Assembly (NCBI GenBank): GCA_016867715.1
Contig: VGIW01000016.1
Span: forward strand, 1 to 50,379
Length of the DNA: 50,379 nt
From: Candidatus Eisenbacteria bacterium
GTDB lineage: Bacteria > Orphanbacterota > Orphanbacteria > Orphanbacterales > Orphanbacteraceae
Direction: 5' to 3'
Below the pieces are notes generated by a model. It was not told the DNA's origin and searched no databases. It saw only the letters and a program-made list of their open reading frames with translations. How positions within the stretch are numbered: the stretch's first letter is position 1; every line of letters begins with the position of its first letter. Below are positions 30,701-39,229 of this stretch, piece after piece. Made by a program: the position numbers and the translations under genes.

Positions 30701-32530
30701 GGCGTTCTCGGTCGGCACGCCGAGATACGTGGAGAGCGACGGATCGCCCATCAGGTTGTAGATGTTCCAGTAGTACGTGATCCGCGAGGACCCGGACTGC
30801 ATGACGGCGAGGTTGCCGCAGAAGATGATCGCGTCGTTCGTCACGTACCAATTGCTCATCGGCTCGCCGTGGTCGTGGAAGAGGCCGTCGTAGGCGCCCA
30901 TGCCGAAGTTCTCGTACACGGGGTACTGCACGACGGTGCCGTAGCCGACCCCCCACCAGTAGTCCTCGTTCCAGTAGGTCGAGTTGCTCCCGCCGATGTA
31001 GCCGATCGCGCCCTTGTTCGCCTCGCGGAGCCACGTCTCGGCGAAGCACTCGCTGATCTGGTAGCTGCTCGTGAGGCAGCAGTTGCCGACCGCCAAGCAG
31101 TACTCGCCGTTGTTCTGGAGGCCGCGGATGTTGGCTTGCGTGAAGGACGGGTCGGACCAGGAGGTCGTGCTCCCGTGCGCGGTGTAGTTCACGTAGGAGC
31201 AGCCGTTCGATACTTCCTGGACGATCTGCGCGGCCTGGCCCCCCGACTGCGGATAGAGGTGCGTGTGGCTCAGGATGCCGTGCGCCGAGTTGAAGTAGTG
31301 CGTCGTTCCGTAGTTGATCTGGCCGTTCGCCCAAACTTGGCCGTACGAGGCGTCCATGCCGGCGATCATCACGACCTCGCCGAGATAGGCCGGGTTCGGC
31401 ATGGTGAACTGGTCGTACATCATCGTCTTGTCGAGAATCGCCTGAAGCTGCGACGTGTTCGTGGCGGAGAAGCGTCCGTAGTAGATCTCGGGCGCGATGT
31501 CGCCGGTGATCTCGCAGTAAGGCCGGTCGGTCGCGTCGCCGCTCATCGTGAAGGTCGGGCACTGCTCGACGTCGCCGACGAAGAGAACGAAACTCGGAGC
31601 GGGCCTCTCGGGGGTCGGGTTGTTATAGAGACCGCGGATGTACGATTGGATCGACGTCGTCGTGGTCCCGACCTCAGGCGTGCCGATCACGCCGACGACC
31701 GTCACGAAGCCGCGCTCGGTCTTCCAAGCGACGAAGTCCTGCAGGGTCGCCTCGAACTGCGCGGGCGTGATGATGACGTAGGTCACGACATCGCGAACGA
31801 GATCCGGATGGTCGTCGTGGGGAGTGCGCGTCTGGTAGCCGGCGACCTGTCCATAGACCGGCTCGAAGAACGGGCTCCAGAGACGCGCCTTGAGAGCGTC
31901 GCCTTCTGCGTGGTCCGCGCCATCGAAGACCACTCGGAACTCGATCGCCTCGTGCACAACGATCTCGCCGCGCTCTGGGAAGTACTCGACCGGCGAGACC
32001 TCGACCCGTCCGATGCGAACGGCGCGGAGCATGCCGAGATCCTCGGTCCGGACGAGATCCTGGGCCACGCGCTCGACGGAGTAGCTTCCTTCGTTGAACG
32101 CGAAGGGAACGTTCGCGGGGTCCTCGCTCTTCGACAAGCTCGGCTGCGCCGGCAAAATGCGGTGCAGGATTCCGAAATCCGCCAGGCGGATCGTGCGGCT
32201 CTCGACGGACACGACCTCGACGCGGGGCGAGGCGCCGTACGGAATCTCGATCAGCCGGTTCATCATCGGCAGCTCCGGCTCGCCGACCTTCTTCGAGGAG
32301 TGGAATCCGGTGATCAGCAGCTGCGTGAAGGTTCCTTCCGGAGTCTCCACGTCGAGACCGGAGAGCTCGCCGATCTCCACGCGGAACCGGAACTCGTCGC
32401 GCGTCTGCTCGACAAGAGCCAGCGCAGATTCCTCTGCCGCGAGCGGGATCGGGTGAACGGCCGCGGCGGCCGCGCTCGCGCCGATAAGGGCGAGCAGCAC
32501 TCCGAGCATCAGACTATTACGGAGACGCAT
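27752..32530 (-). CDS. Large secreted C25 (gingipain-like) cysteine peptidase with P/Homo-B-type and FlgD-like domains
   Basis: 1592 aa. Signal peptide (MRLRNSLMLGVLLALIGASAAAAA) and a propeptide-like region to about 230 (LLITGFHSSKKVGEPELPMMN). The C25 catalytic region (about 245-600) has YVIITPAQFEATLQDFVAWKTERGF, FVLFVGDVEQCPTF, the His in NYTAHGSTTSWSDP (about 450) and the Cys in AVGNCCLTSSYQ (about 482). Fibronectin- or CarboxypepD-type repeats, a DJ-1/ThuA-like or Rossmann segment (ILVLNDGAKGAYN ... LLILTTGSNVSP, GGHILVEGGEIGYDA) and a P/Homo-B-like domain (VFVDILHTYIGDLIVNLTSP; WIIHVSDNAGADLGTLRTWC) follow. It ends in an FlgD-like domain (GNVPNPFNPATTI ... GKMVLVK). It is probably a surface protease exported by a type IX-like route (inference). 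Confidence 0.88.
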   Translation of the reverse strand: MRLRNSLMLGVLLALIGASAAAAAVHPIPLAAEESALALVEQTRDEFRFRVEIGELSGLDVETPEGTFTQLLITGFHSSKKVGEPELPMMNRLIEIPYGASPRVEVVSVESRTIRLADFGILHRILPAQPSLSKSEDPANVPFAFNEGSYSVERVAQDLVRTEDLGMLRAVRIGRVEVSPVEYFPERGEIVVHEAIEFRVVFDGADHAEGDALKARLWSPFFEPVYGQVAGYQTRTPHDDHPDLVRDVVTYVIITPAQFEATLQDFVAWKTERGFVTVVGVIGTPEVGTTTTSIQSYIRGLYNNPTPERPAPSFVLFVGDVEQCPTFTMSGDATDRPYCEITGDIAPEIYYGRFSATNTSQLQAILDKTMMYDQFTMPNPAYLGEVVMIAGMDASYGQVWANGQINYGTTHYFNSAHGILSHTHLYPQSGGQAAQIVQEVSNGCSYVNYTAHGSTTSWSDPSFTQANIRGLQNNGEYCLAVGNCCLTSSYQISECFAETWLREANKGAIGYIGGSNSTYWNEDYWWGVGYGTVVQYPVYENFGMGAYDGLFHDHGEPMSNWYVTNDAIIFCGNLAVMQSGSSRITYYWNIYNLMGDPSLSTYLGVPTENAVSHLPILYTTSPSVAVDAAPGSYCGLTQNGAIVGAGTVDESGSLVMDLWDLLTPGTARLVVTMQNKEPYITDIPVIVPATILIDPDTIHAAVETEIVVTVLEADGITPKPGIDVWADGLGYQTTPVATNAAGVCTLTVNYPYGPSLDIIGKDPAETWNLFREPIVVLAGTMTNPNLWVTTEIGLSDTFALNLPGVLHMSVGGHWTTTLFAILPDGTELQTAETTMEITPSTAGAVTGAIAISGFNVYTETFPIIEAYGTLAGHVDAAGSPAVGAVVKGFDMDMAEKWSATANSLGNYTVGEEILVAPYIVTVDFFGYLHYQDTMFVNYGANTYNIDLAAAPSGVLTGIITDEVSEDPLLASVKVYRSDNMSLYTQTVSDSMTGAYTTSSLPYFDYTVVVKAFRHKTLTIGITIDEPLVEKDFVLEPTVGDILVLNDGAKGAYNPPKTEEKAGAMIADGYLSDDCKAAADIVADLEDIGYSVTLEAATASDPGTWPNYDLLILTTGSNVSPITSAALRSNIESYVLAGGHILVEGGEIGYDAASYPAYPTFATNVLHSNDWNHDQSGNVTVSDPTHYVMSVPNAITGTITMSYSGYGDQDAMVPNPDARRVASWSTYPTDASIIVYDTNPAPEGGQIVFFCFNYSTMDAAVRPLLLENAVNWLITPEFGNCSVSGTAILAGQSDHSGIKVSAVPNGGYVYTGPTGAYELTGLFAGTYNIVATKTGWATDAEEVSLTSGQHMTDIDFVLTPTATDDFCESPNLSIPDSNPVGVRDTIHVVSKTATVSDIEVFVDILHTYIGDLIVNLTSPGGTNVVLHNRTGGSADNIYGWYPTQLTPAGNLDDFIGDPMSERWIIHVSDNAGADLGTLRTWCVRITHGIETGVAGDKPGVPKTLALKGNVPNPFNPATTILFDLPEAAPLTLAVYEPSGRKVATLLSGRMEAGSYQVRWMGIDDEGKTVGSGVYFYRLETAGKALTGKMVLVK

Positions 32531-33165
32531 CGTTCTTCCCCTCCAAAGGAAGCAAGGTGACCCAACTCCCTCCGCCGTTGGAAGCGGAGGTGCCCATCAT
32601 GCGCGGGTGGGGAGACAACTCGGGACGCATGAAGAAACCGCGCGTCCTCCCTGACGCCGCGGTTCCCTCGAGCGCCGATCGTTCGCAACGCCGATGGGGT
32701 TCCCTTCTTTTCGGAACAATTCTACCACACCTCTGCCGCGGATTTCTATTTGAAAATCAAGGGGATAGCCCATGTAGGCCGGGGGTGCGAGGAGCCTCGG
32801 GGCTCGGCGGTGCCGGGGAAATCCGGGGCGATTCGGGCGCGGCGTCCCCTTGAGGATGGGCGCTCCGGCGCCCCCGTCCCGCGAGCGCATCCCCGTCGGG
32901 CCCGCGACCCAGCAGGAAAGACAACTGCAATAAAGTCAACCGGTCGCGCCCGGACTCCCGCCGCCGGCCGCCGAAAGACGCTCTCTTCCCCTCTCGTCCA
33001 TCCCACCCTCCCGCGTGGCCCAGGCGAAGAAACCGTTCAAAAAGGACGAGGGTCCTGCCGATCCTTTGCGAGAGAGCTTCTGCTCGGTCGTTTGGGTCGC
33101 CGCTTCCAGCGAAGCGGATCGAACGAAATGGTCCGGTTCCATCCGGAATTCTCTTGGGGGGCAAC
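32531..33165. other. 635-bp divergent intergenic region
   Basis: This gap separates the C25 peptidase gene (minus) from the anchor-D protein gene (plus). It holds a minus-strand extended -10 at 32719-32727 and, in the resulting leader, a hairpin with a 7-bp perfect stem CCTCCGC / GCGGAGG at 32569-32590. For the plus-strand gene I see no convincing promoter. The translated frames here are Arg/Pro-rich and lack family features, so I see no gene. Confidence 0.5.
32719..32727 (-). promoter_or_regulatory. Extended -10 promoter element for the C25 peptidase gene
   Basis: The minus strand reads TGGTAGAAT, a TGn followed by TAGAAT (one mismatch to TATAAT). Transcription from about 32712 would give a leader of about 180 nt before the ATG at 32530. 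Confidence 0.4.
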
Positions 33166-36048
33166 ATGGGGTCCTCTCGTCGCGCGCTCGGTCCGGCGGT
33201 CTTCGCCGTTCTTCTTCTCCTTCTGGGCGCCGCGCCGCCCGGACACACGTACAAGGGAACGCTCGGCGGTTTCGACTCCGGGGGCGGTCTTCTTTCGGGG
33301 GGCGTCTACCGATCCGTCGCCTCTCTCGGCTCGCAGACATCCGGAACGAGCGCTTCGAACGCGCACGCCGCGCAGGAGGGCTTTCTTGCCTTCTATGGGC
33401 AGCCGATGCTCGGCGCGGACCCGAGCGCGCTCGGCTTCGGGGTCGTCGCCTTGGGCGGATCGCTCGTTCGTTCCGCGACGGTGAGCAACTACGGCGGTGT
33501 GTCCCTTCTCCTCTCGGACGTCCGTCTCGCCTCGTCCGGGACGCCCGGGCCCTTCGCGATCGAATCGGGCGGGTCGGACGCGACGATCGCGCCGGGCGGG
33601 AGCGTCGTCGTGGGCGTGCGCTTTACCCCCGTCTCGACGCCGCTCCGGCGCGACACGCTTCTCGCGAACACGAACGACCCGGCAGCGCCTCTGTGGCGCC
33701 TTCCGCTTTCCGGTTCGGGGCTCGGATCCGCGGGGCCCGTTCTCACGCTCTCAGTCGATTCTCTCGATTTCGGATCGGTGCCGATCGACTCGATGGCGGT
33801 CCGGGCTCTCACGATCCGGAACACGGGAGGGGCGACCCTCGATGTCGGCCCGATGACGACGAGCCGCTCCGCGTTCGAGGTAAGCACGGCGGCCCTCACG
33901 GTGCCGCCCGGTGGCGCGCACGATCTCAGCGTCTGGTTTGATCCCGACGCGGCCGAGGTCTACCGGGACACGCTCTTCGTTCCGAGCAACGACCCGGCGC
34001 ACACGGCACCCGCGGTCGTTCTTCTCACGGGGCGCGTCCCGGCGATGCTCGCGATCACCGAGCCCTCGGACAAGCAGCTCTTCTTCGACGCGGCGGAAGA
34101 CGGACCGGCGCCTCCCGAACAGCCAATCCGCATCCGTAACGAGGGGGCCGAGACGCTTCGCTGGGAAGCCTCTGCGCCGGGCGCCTCTTGGATCGAGATC
34201 GAGCCCGACTCGGGGAGCGTTCTTCCCGGGAACTCGACGGCTCTCGACATCGGAGCGCGCCACCAGGGCCTTTCGGCCGGCGAGTACCGCGCGGCGATCC
34301 GTCTCGCGAACAAGGAGCGCCCGCTCGCCGTCGACTCGGTCATGATTCTTCTTACGGTTGAACCGTTTTCCATTCAAGTTTCTTGGACTCCGGCGGTCGT
34401 CGAGGCGGGCGGGGCGGCGGAGGTTCGCGCGGCGGCGAGCCTCGAGCCCGACTCGGGGCGCGTTTTCTATCGCAAGAGCGGCGCGGGAGTCTTCGAAAGC
34501 GTTCGGATGACCGGCGGGACGGGCGGCGCGCTCATCGCGACTCTTTCGGGATCGGTCTTCGACATCCGGGGCCTCGAGAGCTACGTGATGGTGCACGCGG
34601 GCGGCCGGACCGTCGTCGACCCGAAGCCGCTCGTGGAAAAGCCGAAGCGCATCGCCGTTCGGTGCAAGCATGTCTCGTCCCCCGCCCTCGCTGCGGGGCA
34701 GTACCAGATGGTCTCGATCCCGCTTGCCGCGGAAGGCGCGAGCGTCGCAGACATCCTCGAAGACGATCTCGGGGAGCCGAGCCCCTCCTCCTGGCGTCTC
34801 GGAAGATGGTCGCAGGAAGAAGGAAGGTATCGGGAGCATCCGGACGATCTCGGGGCGCCGCTCGACGCGGGCTTTGGCTTCTGGATCATCACGCGGGAAG
34901 ACAGGAAATTCGGGACAGGCGGTCTTTCCGTTTTCCCTCCCGACGCGGAGCGGCATTTCCCGATTCGTCTCGCCGGAGGGGCCGGAAGCGTCTGGTGGAT
35001 CCAAATCGGGCATCCGTTCGCCTATCCGGTCTCCTGGTCCGATTGCTTGATCCGCGACGCGGATCGAAGGATCCACACGATGGAGCGCGCGGCGATCCAG
35101 GGGCTCGTCGAGAACGCAGCCTATTCTTATGTGTATGAAGGAAATGAAGGGCGCTACGAACACTCCTCGGTCCTCGCGCCGTGGCGCGGGTACTTCGTGA
35201 ACAACCTCTCTGGCGGCGACCTCGAGCTTCTCGTGCCGATGGAGGAAGCGTCCCCTGCGAAGGCGATTCACGCGCCGACTCCTCTCTCCGCGCGCGAAGG
35301 GGAATGGGAGCTTCCCGTGCGCGCCGCCGCGACGACGCGCTCCGCATCGATCCTCGTCGGCGAAAGGAAGGACGCCCGCGACGGATGGGATTCTTTCGAC
35401 CACTACTTGCCGCCCGCGCCCGACGGAGCGGCGCCCCTTCTCGCGATTCGCGCGTCGGACCGAATGCCGGCCCCGGGCGACCTTTGCGCCGATCTTCGCG
35501 CGGTTCGGCCGGGCATCGCCCTGTGGGATCTCGCGGTGCGCTTCGAGGGAGGGAAGGAGACGCGTCTTTCCATCGAGGCGATCGGCGCGCTTCCCGCGGG
35601 GTACGCGGCGCTTCTCGAGGACACGAGGACCGGCGCGGTCGCCGCGCTCGAGCGCGGAGCGTCCTACCGCGCCGTTCCGTATCCGGGCGAGGAGCTTCGC
35701 CAGATGCGGCTCGCGATCGGCCCCGCCGAGGAGCTCGGCGCGGAAGGATACGAGCTGCTTCTTCCGGAAGCGCGTTTCGCGCTCGAGAGGCCCTTCCCGA
35801 ACCCGGCAAGGGACGGAACGACGATCCGATTCGCGATTCCCGAAACCGAAAACATCCAGCTTCAACTGTTCAACATCGAAGGGCGGCTCGTTCGCGATCT
35901 CGCGAGCGGGAGCCTGGAGGCGGGGGAACACATCGCCTCGTGGGACGGGAAGGACGCCCGAGGGCGCCGGGCGGCGCCGGGCGTCTACTTCTTCCGTCTC
36001 GATCGAATGGGAGAAACAAGGACGGCGCGCGTCGTTGTGTTCCGATAG
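33166..36048 (+). CDS. Secreted choice-of-anchor-D protein with FlgD-like C-terminal domain
   Basis: 960 aa from the ATG at MGSSRRALGPAVF; a TTG 4 codons earlier is possible. Signal peptide to about residue 28. Two choice-of-anchor-D (ASPM-SPD-2-Hydin-like) Ig domains follow: LGFGVVALGGSLVRSATVSNYG to GVRFTPVST, and LSVDSLDFGSVPIDSMAVRAL to SVWFDPDAAEVYRDTLFV. A BACON-like domain (PIRIRNEGAETLRWEASAPG) comes next. The middle has a beta-rich region (YQMVSIPLAAEGASVADIL) of a kind seen before T9SS tails. The C-terminus is FlgD-like: ERPFPNPARDGTTIRFAIP to GVYFFRLDRMGETR, but lacks the NPFNP core (PFPNPARDG). Function unknown; probably a surface protein. First of three same-strand genes. Confidence 0.8.
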   Translation: MGSSRRALGPAVFAVLLLLLGAAPPGHTYKGTLGGFDSGGGLLSGGVYRSVASLGSQTSGTSASNAHAAQEGFLAFYGQPMLGADPSALGFGVVALGGSLVRSATVSNYGGVSLLLSDVRLASSGTPGPFAIESGGSDATIAPGGSVVVGVRFTPVSTPLRRDTLLANTNDPAAPLWRLPLSGSGLGSAGPVLTLSVDSLDFGSVPIDSMAVRALTIRNTGGATLDVGPMTTSRSAFEVSTAALTVPPGGAHDLSVWFDPDAAEVYRDTLFVPSNDPAHTAPAVVLLTGRVPAMLAITEPSDKQLFFDAAEDGPAPPEQPIRIRNEGAETLRWEASAPGASWIEIEPDSGSVLPGNSTALDIGARHQGLSAGEYRAAIRLANKERPLAVDSVMILLTVEPFSIQVSWTPAVVEAGGAAEVRAAASLEPDSGRVFYRKSGAGVFESVRMTGGTGGALIATLSGSVFDIRGLESYVMVHAGGRTVVDPKPLVEKPKRIAVRCKHVSSPALAAGQYQMVSIPLAAEGASVADILEDDLGEPSPSSWRLGRWSQEEGRYREHPDDLGAPLDAGFGFWIITREDRKFGTGGLSVFPPDAERHFPIRLAGGAGSVWWIQIGHPFAYPVSWSDCLIRDADRRIHTMERAAIQGLVENAAYSYVYEGNEGRYEHSSVLAPWRGYFVNNLSGGDLELLVPMEEASPAKAIHAPTPLSAREGEWELPVRAAATTRSASILVGERKDARDGWDSFDHYLPPAPDGAAPLLAIRASDRMPAPGDLCADLRAVRPGIALWDLAVRFEGGKETRLSIEAIGALPAGYAALLEDTRTGAVAALERGASYRAVPYPGEELRQMRLAIGPAEELGAEGYELLLPEARFALERPFPNPARDGTTIRFAIPETENIQLQLFNIEGRLVRDLASGSLEAGEHIASWDGKDARGRRAAPGVYFFRLDRMGETRTARVVVFR

Positions 36049-36072
36049 GTAGAAACAGGAAAGGAGTGAGAG

Positions 36073-38346
36073 ATGAGACATAGAAGTTCGATCGTTGCCG
36101 GGGCGATGCTCGTGCTCCTTGCGTTCGCGCCGGGGATCGATGCGCAGGTTCCGGCAGTCCTGCACTACCAGGGAGTGCTGACCGACGACGACGGTCTTCC
36201 GGTGACGGACACGCTGTCGATGACTGCTCGCTTGTACGCGGACACGACGCTGGCGCCGGTCTGGACCCATACAAACGCGAATGTGCCGGTGATCAACGGT
36301 TGGTACGAGCTGGACTTCGATGTGGCCGCTCTCTCCTTCGACACGGCCTACTTTCTCCAGATCGTCGTCGATGGGGCGCCGCTCGGCCCGAAGAAGCGGC
36401 TCGCGAGCGCTCCCTACGCGATGCGGAGCGCGAAGACGCGCGTGACCGCGGGAGACGGGCTCGCCGGAACGAGCGACAGCCTCGGCGTGCGGCTCGAGCT
36501 TGCCGACCTCGGGGTCTCGACCGCCAAGCTGGCGGTGGGGGCGGTGACGCGCGAGAAGATCGGGGATGATGCGGTGAACGAGGACAAGATCGCGGACCTC
36601 TCGATCATCAACGAGAAGATCGCCGACGGCGCGGTGAGCTCGGTCAAGATCGCGCCGGACCAGGTGGTGCGGCACATCAACGGTCTTCGGGACGGCGTGA
36701 GTCTTCAAGCAGGGAGCAACGTGACGGTGACCACGCTCGACAGTGTCATCCAGATCTCGGCGACCGCGGGGGGAAGCGGGACCGATTCGGACTGGGAGGT
36801 CGTCGGAGCGAACATGTACTCCATCCCCGCGGGGAACGTCGGTGTCGGCACGGCATCTCCGGGCGCGAAGCTCGACGTCTCTGGAGGGGATATACGCACT
36901 TCGGGGAAGCTCGTCTCCACGGTCGGGGTCGGAGCGCCGCCTCTCGAAGTCTCGTCGAGCACGATGGTTCCGAACCTAAACGCGAACTTCCTGCAGGGGA
37001 AGGACGCGCTCTTCTTCGCGCCCGCATCCCACGACCACGACGCCGGCGCGATCACGAGCGGGACAATCGCGTACGGGCGGCTTCCGGTCGGCACGACCGC
37101 CGGCACGGTCTCGGCGGGGAACCACACGCATCCCGGGGGAGACGGCGATTGGACCGTGTCCGGGACCGACATGTACAGCGCGGTCTCGGGCAACGTCGGC
37201 ATCGGAACGTCGAGCCCGACGCGGAAGCTCGACGTCGTGGGCGGGATGGCGATCGGCGGCGGCGTCTACGCGCGCGACGGGAACGGGGTCGGGTTCCGCG
37301 ACGACGGGGGCGTTCTCGGCGTCTGGGTGAAGGACGGGGGCGACGTCGGGATCGGAACGAACGCGCCGGAGAAGAAGCTCGACGTGAACGGGGATCTGAT
37401 GGTGCAGAAGAACCTGTACGTCGGCTCCGAGAGCGGAAGCGACAACGATATGGTCTTTATGGACGACGGAGCCGAGTTCCTCGAGTGGGACAACACCGAG
37501 ACGCGTTTCGAGCTGACCGACGATCTCGTCATCGAGGGTGTTCTCTCCGCCGGCACGACGAGCCGGAGCCTCGCGCCGGTCGCGTACAACCAGGCCACGA
37601 ACGCCGCCATGCCCACGCCGACATCCGTGGAGATGAACTCCTCGGGGGATCTCTACGTGCAGTGGGATCTCGAGGTCGGAGACGACGCATACGTGAAGAA
37701 GCTTCACGTCGAAAACGGGATGGACGTCGGGCAGGGGATCTCCGTCGGAGATGCGAGCGACTCCGACAACGACACGATCTTCTTCGACCAGAAGGGCGAC
37801 GAGATCGTCTGGGACAACACACAGGACCGTCTCGAGATTTCGGACGACTTCGCGATCGGCGGCGTGCTCTACGCGGGTTACCCGAGCGGCCTCACGGGCG
37901 CGACGCGCGCGTACAACTACTTGGGCCCATCGGGATCGACCCCCTCGTCGGGGGACATGATCAGTCCGGGCGACCTCTTCGTCGGGTACGACTTCGAAGT
38001 CGGCCATGACATCTACTACTCGGGTCTTCTCGTCGATCTCAGCCCGGCGCCTCCCTTCACGGGAGGCGGGGGCGAGGCCTTGACCTCCGACCAGGCCAAG
38101 CAAGTTCTCGCGGCCCTTCAGCCTCGCGTGATCCGGATGGTCGACACGGAGGAGGGGAAGGAAGGAGAGGAGACCGCGAAGCTCGGTTTCTTCGCCTCCG
38201 AGCTCCCCGACCTCGTGACGACGCCGAACAAGAACGGCTACAGACCTCTCGATCTCGTCGCGATCCTCGCGAAGATCGTGCAGGAACAGCAAGCGACGAT
38301 CGAAGCGCTCGAAGCGCGCGTTAGCGTCCTCGAGGAAGGGCGGTAA
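36073..38346 (+). CDS. Secreted tail-fibre-like protein with GNVGIGT repeats and C-terminal chaperone-like coil
   Basis: 757 aa. Signal peptide (MRHRSSIVAGAMLVLLAFAPGIDA) and an N-terminal domain with VLHYQGVLTDDDGLPVTD, of the kind that opens many such secreted proteins. The core is repetitive: three copies of the type GNVGVGTASPGAKLDVSGG (about residues 255, 375 and 430) and two of the type SDND(M/T)(V/I)F(M/F)D...E(F/I)(L/V)WDNT...(F/L)E(L/I)(T/S)DD (about 455 and 560), found in trimeric fibres. The C-terminus has a helix-forming region (TSDQAKQVLAALQPRVIRM ... RPLDLVAILAKIVQEQQATIEALE) like the S74 intramolecular chaperone of tail spikes, suggesting a trimeric fibre. No FlgD-like domain. 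It lies 24 nt after the anchor-D gene; ribosome site AAAGGAGTGAG. Confidence 0.8.
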   Translation: MRHRSSIVAGAMLVLLAFAPGIDAQVPAVLHYQGVLTDDDGLPVTDTLSMTARLYADTTLAPVWTHTNANVPVINGWYELDFDVAALSFDTAYFLQIVVDGAPLGPKKRLASAPYAMRSAKTRVTAGDGLAGTSDSLGVRLELADLGVSTAKLAVGAVTREKIGDDAVNEDKIADLSIINEKIADGAVSSVKIAPDQVVRHINGLRDGVSLQAGSNVTVTTLDSVIQISATAGGSGTDSDWEVVGANMYSIPAGNVGVGTASPGAKLDVSGGDIRTSGKLVSTVGVGAPPLEVSSSTMVPNLNANFLQGKDALFFAPASHDHDAGAITSGTIAYGRLPVGTTAGTVSAGNHTHPGGDGDWTVSGTDMYSAVSGNVGIGTSSPTRKLDVVGGMAIGGGVYARDGNGVGFRDDGGVLGVWVKDGGDVGIGTNAPEKKLDVNGDLMVQKNLYVGSESGSDNDMVFMDDGAEFLEWDNTETRFELTDDLVIEGVLSAGTTSRSLAPVAYNQATNAAMPTPTSVEMNSSGDLYVQWDLEVGDDAYVKKLHVENGMDVGQGISVGDASDSDNDTIFFDQKGDEIVWDNTQDRLEISDDFAIGGVLYAGYPSGLTGATRAYNYLGPSGSTPSSGDMISPGDLFVGYDFEVGHDIYYSGLLVDLSPAPPFTGGGGEALTSDQAKQVLAALQPRVIRMVDTEEGKEGEETAKLGFFASELPDLVTTPNKNGYRPLDLVAILAKIVQEQQATIEALEARVSVLEEGR

Positions 38347-38388
38347 CAAGCAATGATCGTTGATAGTCGAAGGAACGGAGGTTCCATC

Positions 38389-39153
38389 ATGACTCTCGGA
38401 CAACGGTCGATGCCTTGTCTCGTTGCGGCCGCCGTCTTCCTTCTTGTCCTGGCAGGCTCGGCAAACGGAGCCTCGGCCGGAGAGGAGACGGCCGCGCTCG
38501 ATCGAGCGATCGGACATTACTGGGACGGTCTCTTCTCGGATGCGGTCGCCGCGCTCGATCCGCTCGCCGATTCGCTCGAAGGCGAGAAAGAGATTCTCGC
38601 TCGCGAGTACCTCGCGCGCTCGCTTGTTCGGCTCGGCGAGGAAGATCGCGGCCGCGAGGCGTTCAAGGCGCTTCTTCGGATCCGTCCCGACTGGAGGCCG
38701 GACACGAAGGTCGTCGCCGGCCCCGAGATGAGCGCGTTCGAAGCGGCGCTCGAAGAGTACGAAAACGAGAACCTCGGCGCCCTCAGCGTGCGCACCGATC
38801 CGACGCGCGCGAACGTTGTGCTCGACGGCGAGCTCGAGAAGGAGCCGACACCGGTCACGATCGAGCGGATCCCCGCCGGAGAGCATCGGGTTCGGGTCGA
38901 GAGGGATGGATACGCGGCGCGGGACACGGTTGTGACGATCGCCGCCGCCGAAATCGCCGCGCTCGACCTTGTCCTCGTTCCGATCGAGGAGCATCGCGGG
39001 CCGGCGCCCTTCTGGAAGAAGCGGTGGGTGCAGGTGACGGCGGGGGGTGTGTTCGGCGTGGGCCTCCTGCTCGCGCTCGCCGGAGGCGGCGGGGACGGCG
39101 GCGGAGAGACGCCCAGCGATCTCCCCGGTTTCCCGGAGCCCCCGCATCGGTAG
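38389..39153 (+). CDS. PEGA-domain membrane-associated protein
   Basis: 254 aa from the ATG after GGAGG (an in-frame ATG 36 nt earlier has no ribosome site). Signal peptide (AAAVFLLVLAGSANGASA). Residues about 32-120 are helical and TPR-like (AIGHYWDGLFSDAVAALDPLAD, EYLARSLVRLGEEDRGREAFKALLRIRPDW). A PEGA domain follows (about 140-200): LGALSVRTDPTRANVVLDGEL, then PVTIERIPAGEHRVRVERDGY. One C-terminal membrane helix (about 222-240, VQVTAGGVFGVGLLLAL) with a Gly-rich tail. PEGA domains are surface-exposed modules thought to bind carbohydrate or peptidoglycan. The gene ends against a palindromic element and converges with a kinase that also ends in PEGA-like repeats. Confidence 0.85.
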   Translation: MTLGQRSMPCLVAAAVFLLVLAGSANGASAGEETAALDRAIGHYWDGLFSDAVAALDPLADSLEGEKEILAREYLARSLVRLGEEDRGREAFKALLRIRPDWRPDTKVVAGPEMSAFEAALEEYENENLGALSVRTDPTRANVVLDGELEKEPTPVTIERIPAGEHRVRVERDGYAARDTVVTIAAAEIAALDLVLVPIEEHRGPAPFWKKRWVQVTAGGVFGVGLLLALAGGGGDGGGETPSDLPGFPEPPHR

Positions 39154-39229
39154 CCTGGATCCTGCCCGCGTTTTCTGCTGCGGCTGCGGATCGCGGACTC
39201 GCGACGAAGACGCGTGCAGGATCCAGGCT
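39152..39229. repeat. 78-bp foldback element with 14-bp perfect ends
   Basis: AGCCTGGATCCTGC at 39152-39165 is matched by its exact inverse at 39216-39229, and the inner sequence (CGCGTTTTC... against ...GAAGACGCG) continues as an imperfect palindrome. The left end includes the last two bases of the TAG stop of the PEGA-protein gene. Confidence 0.7.

Noticed and set aside
32531-32727. Possible c-di-GMP riboswitch in the C25 peptidase leader
   Set aside because: The leader has a small hairpin and a GGGTCACC string, but the conserved GEMM core elements are absent.
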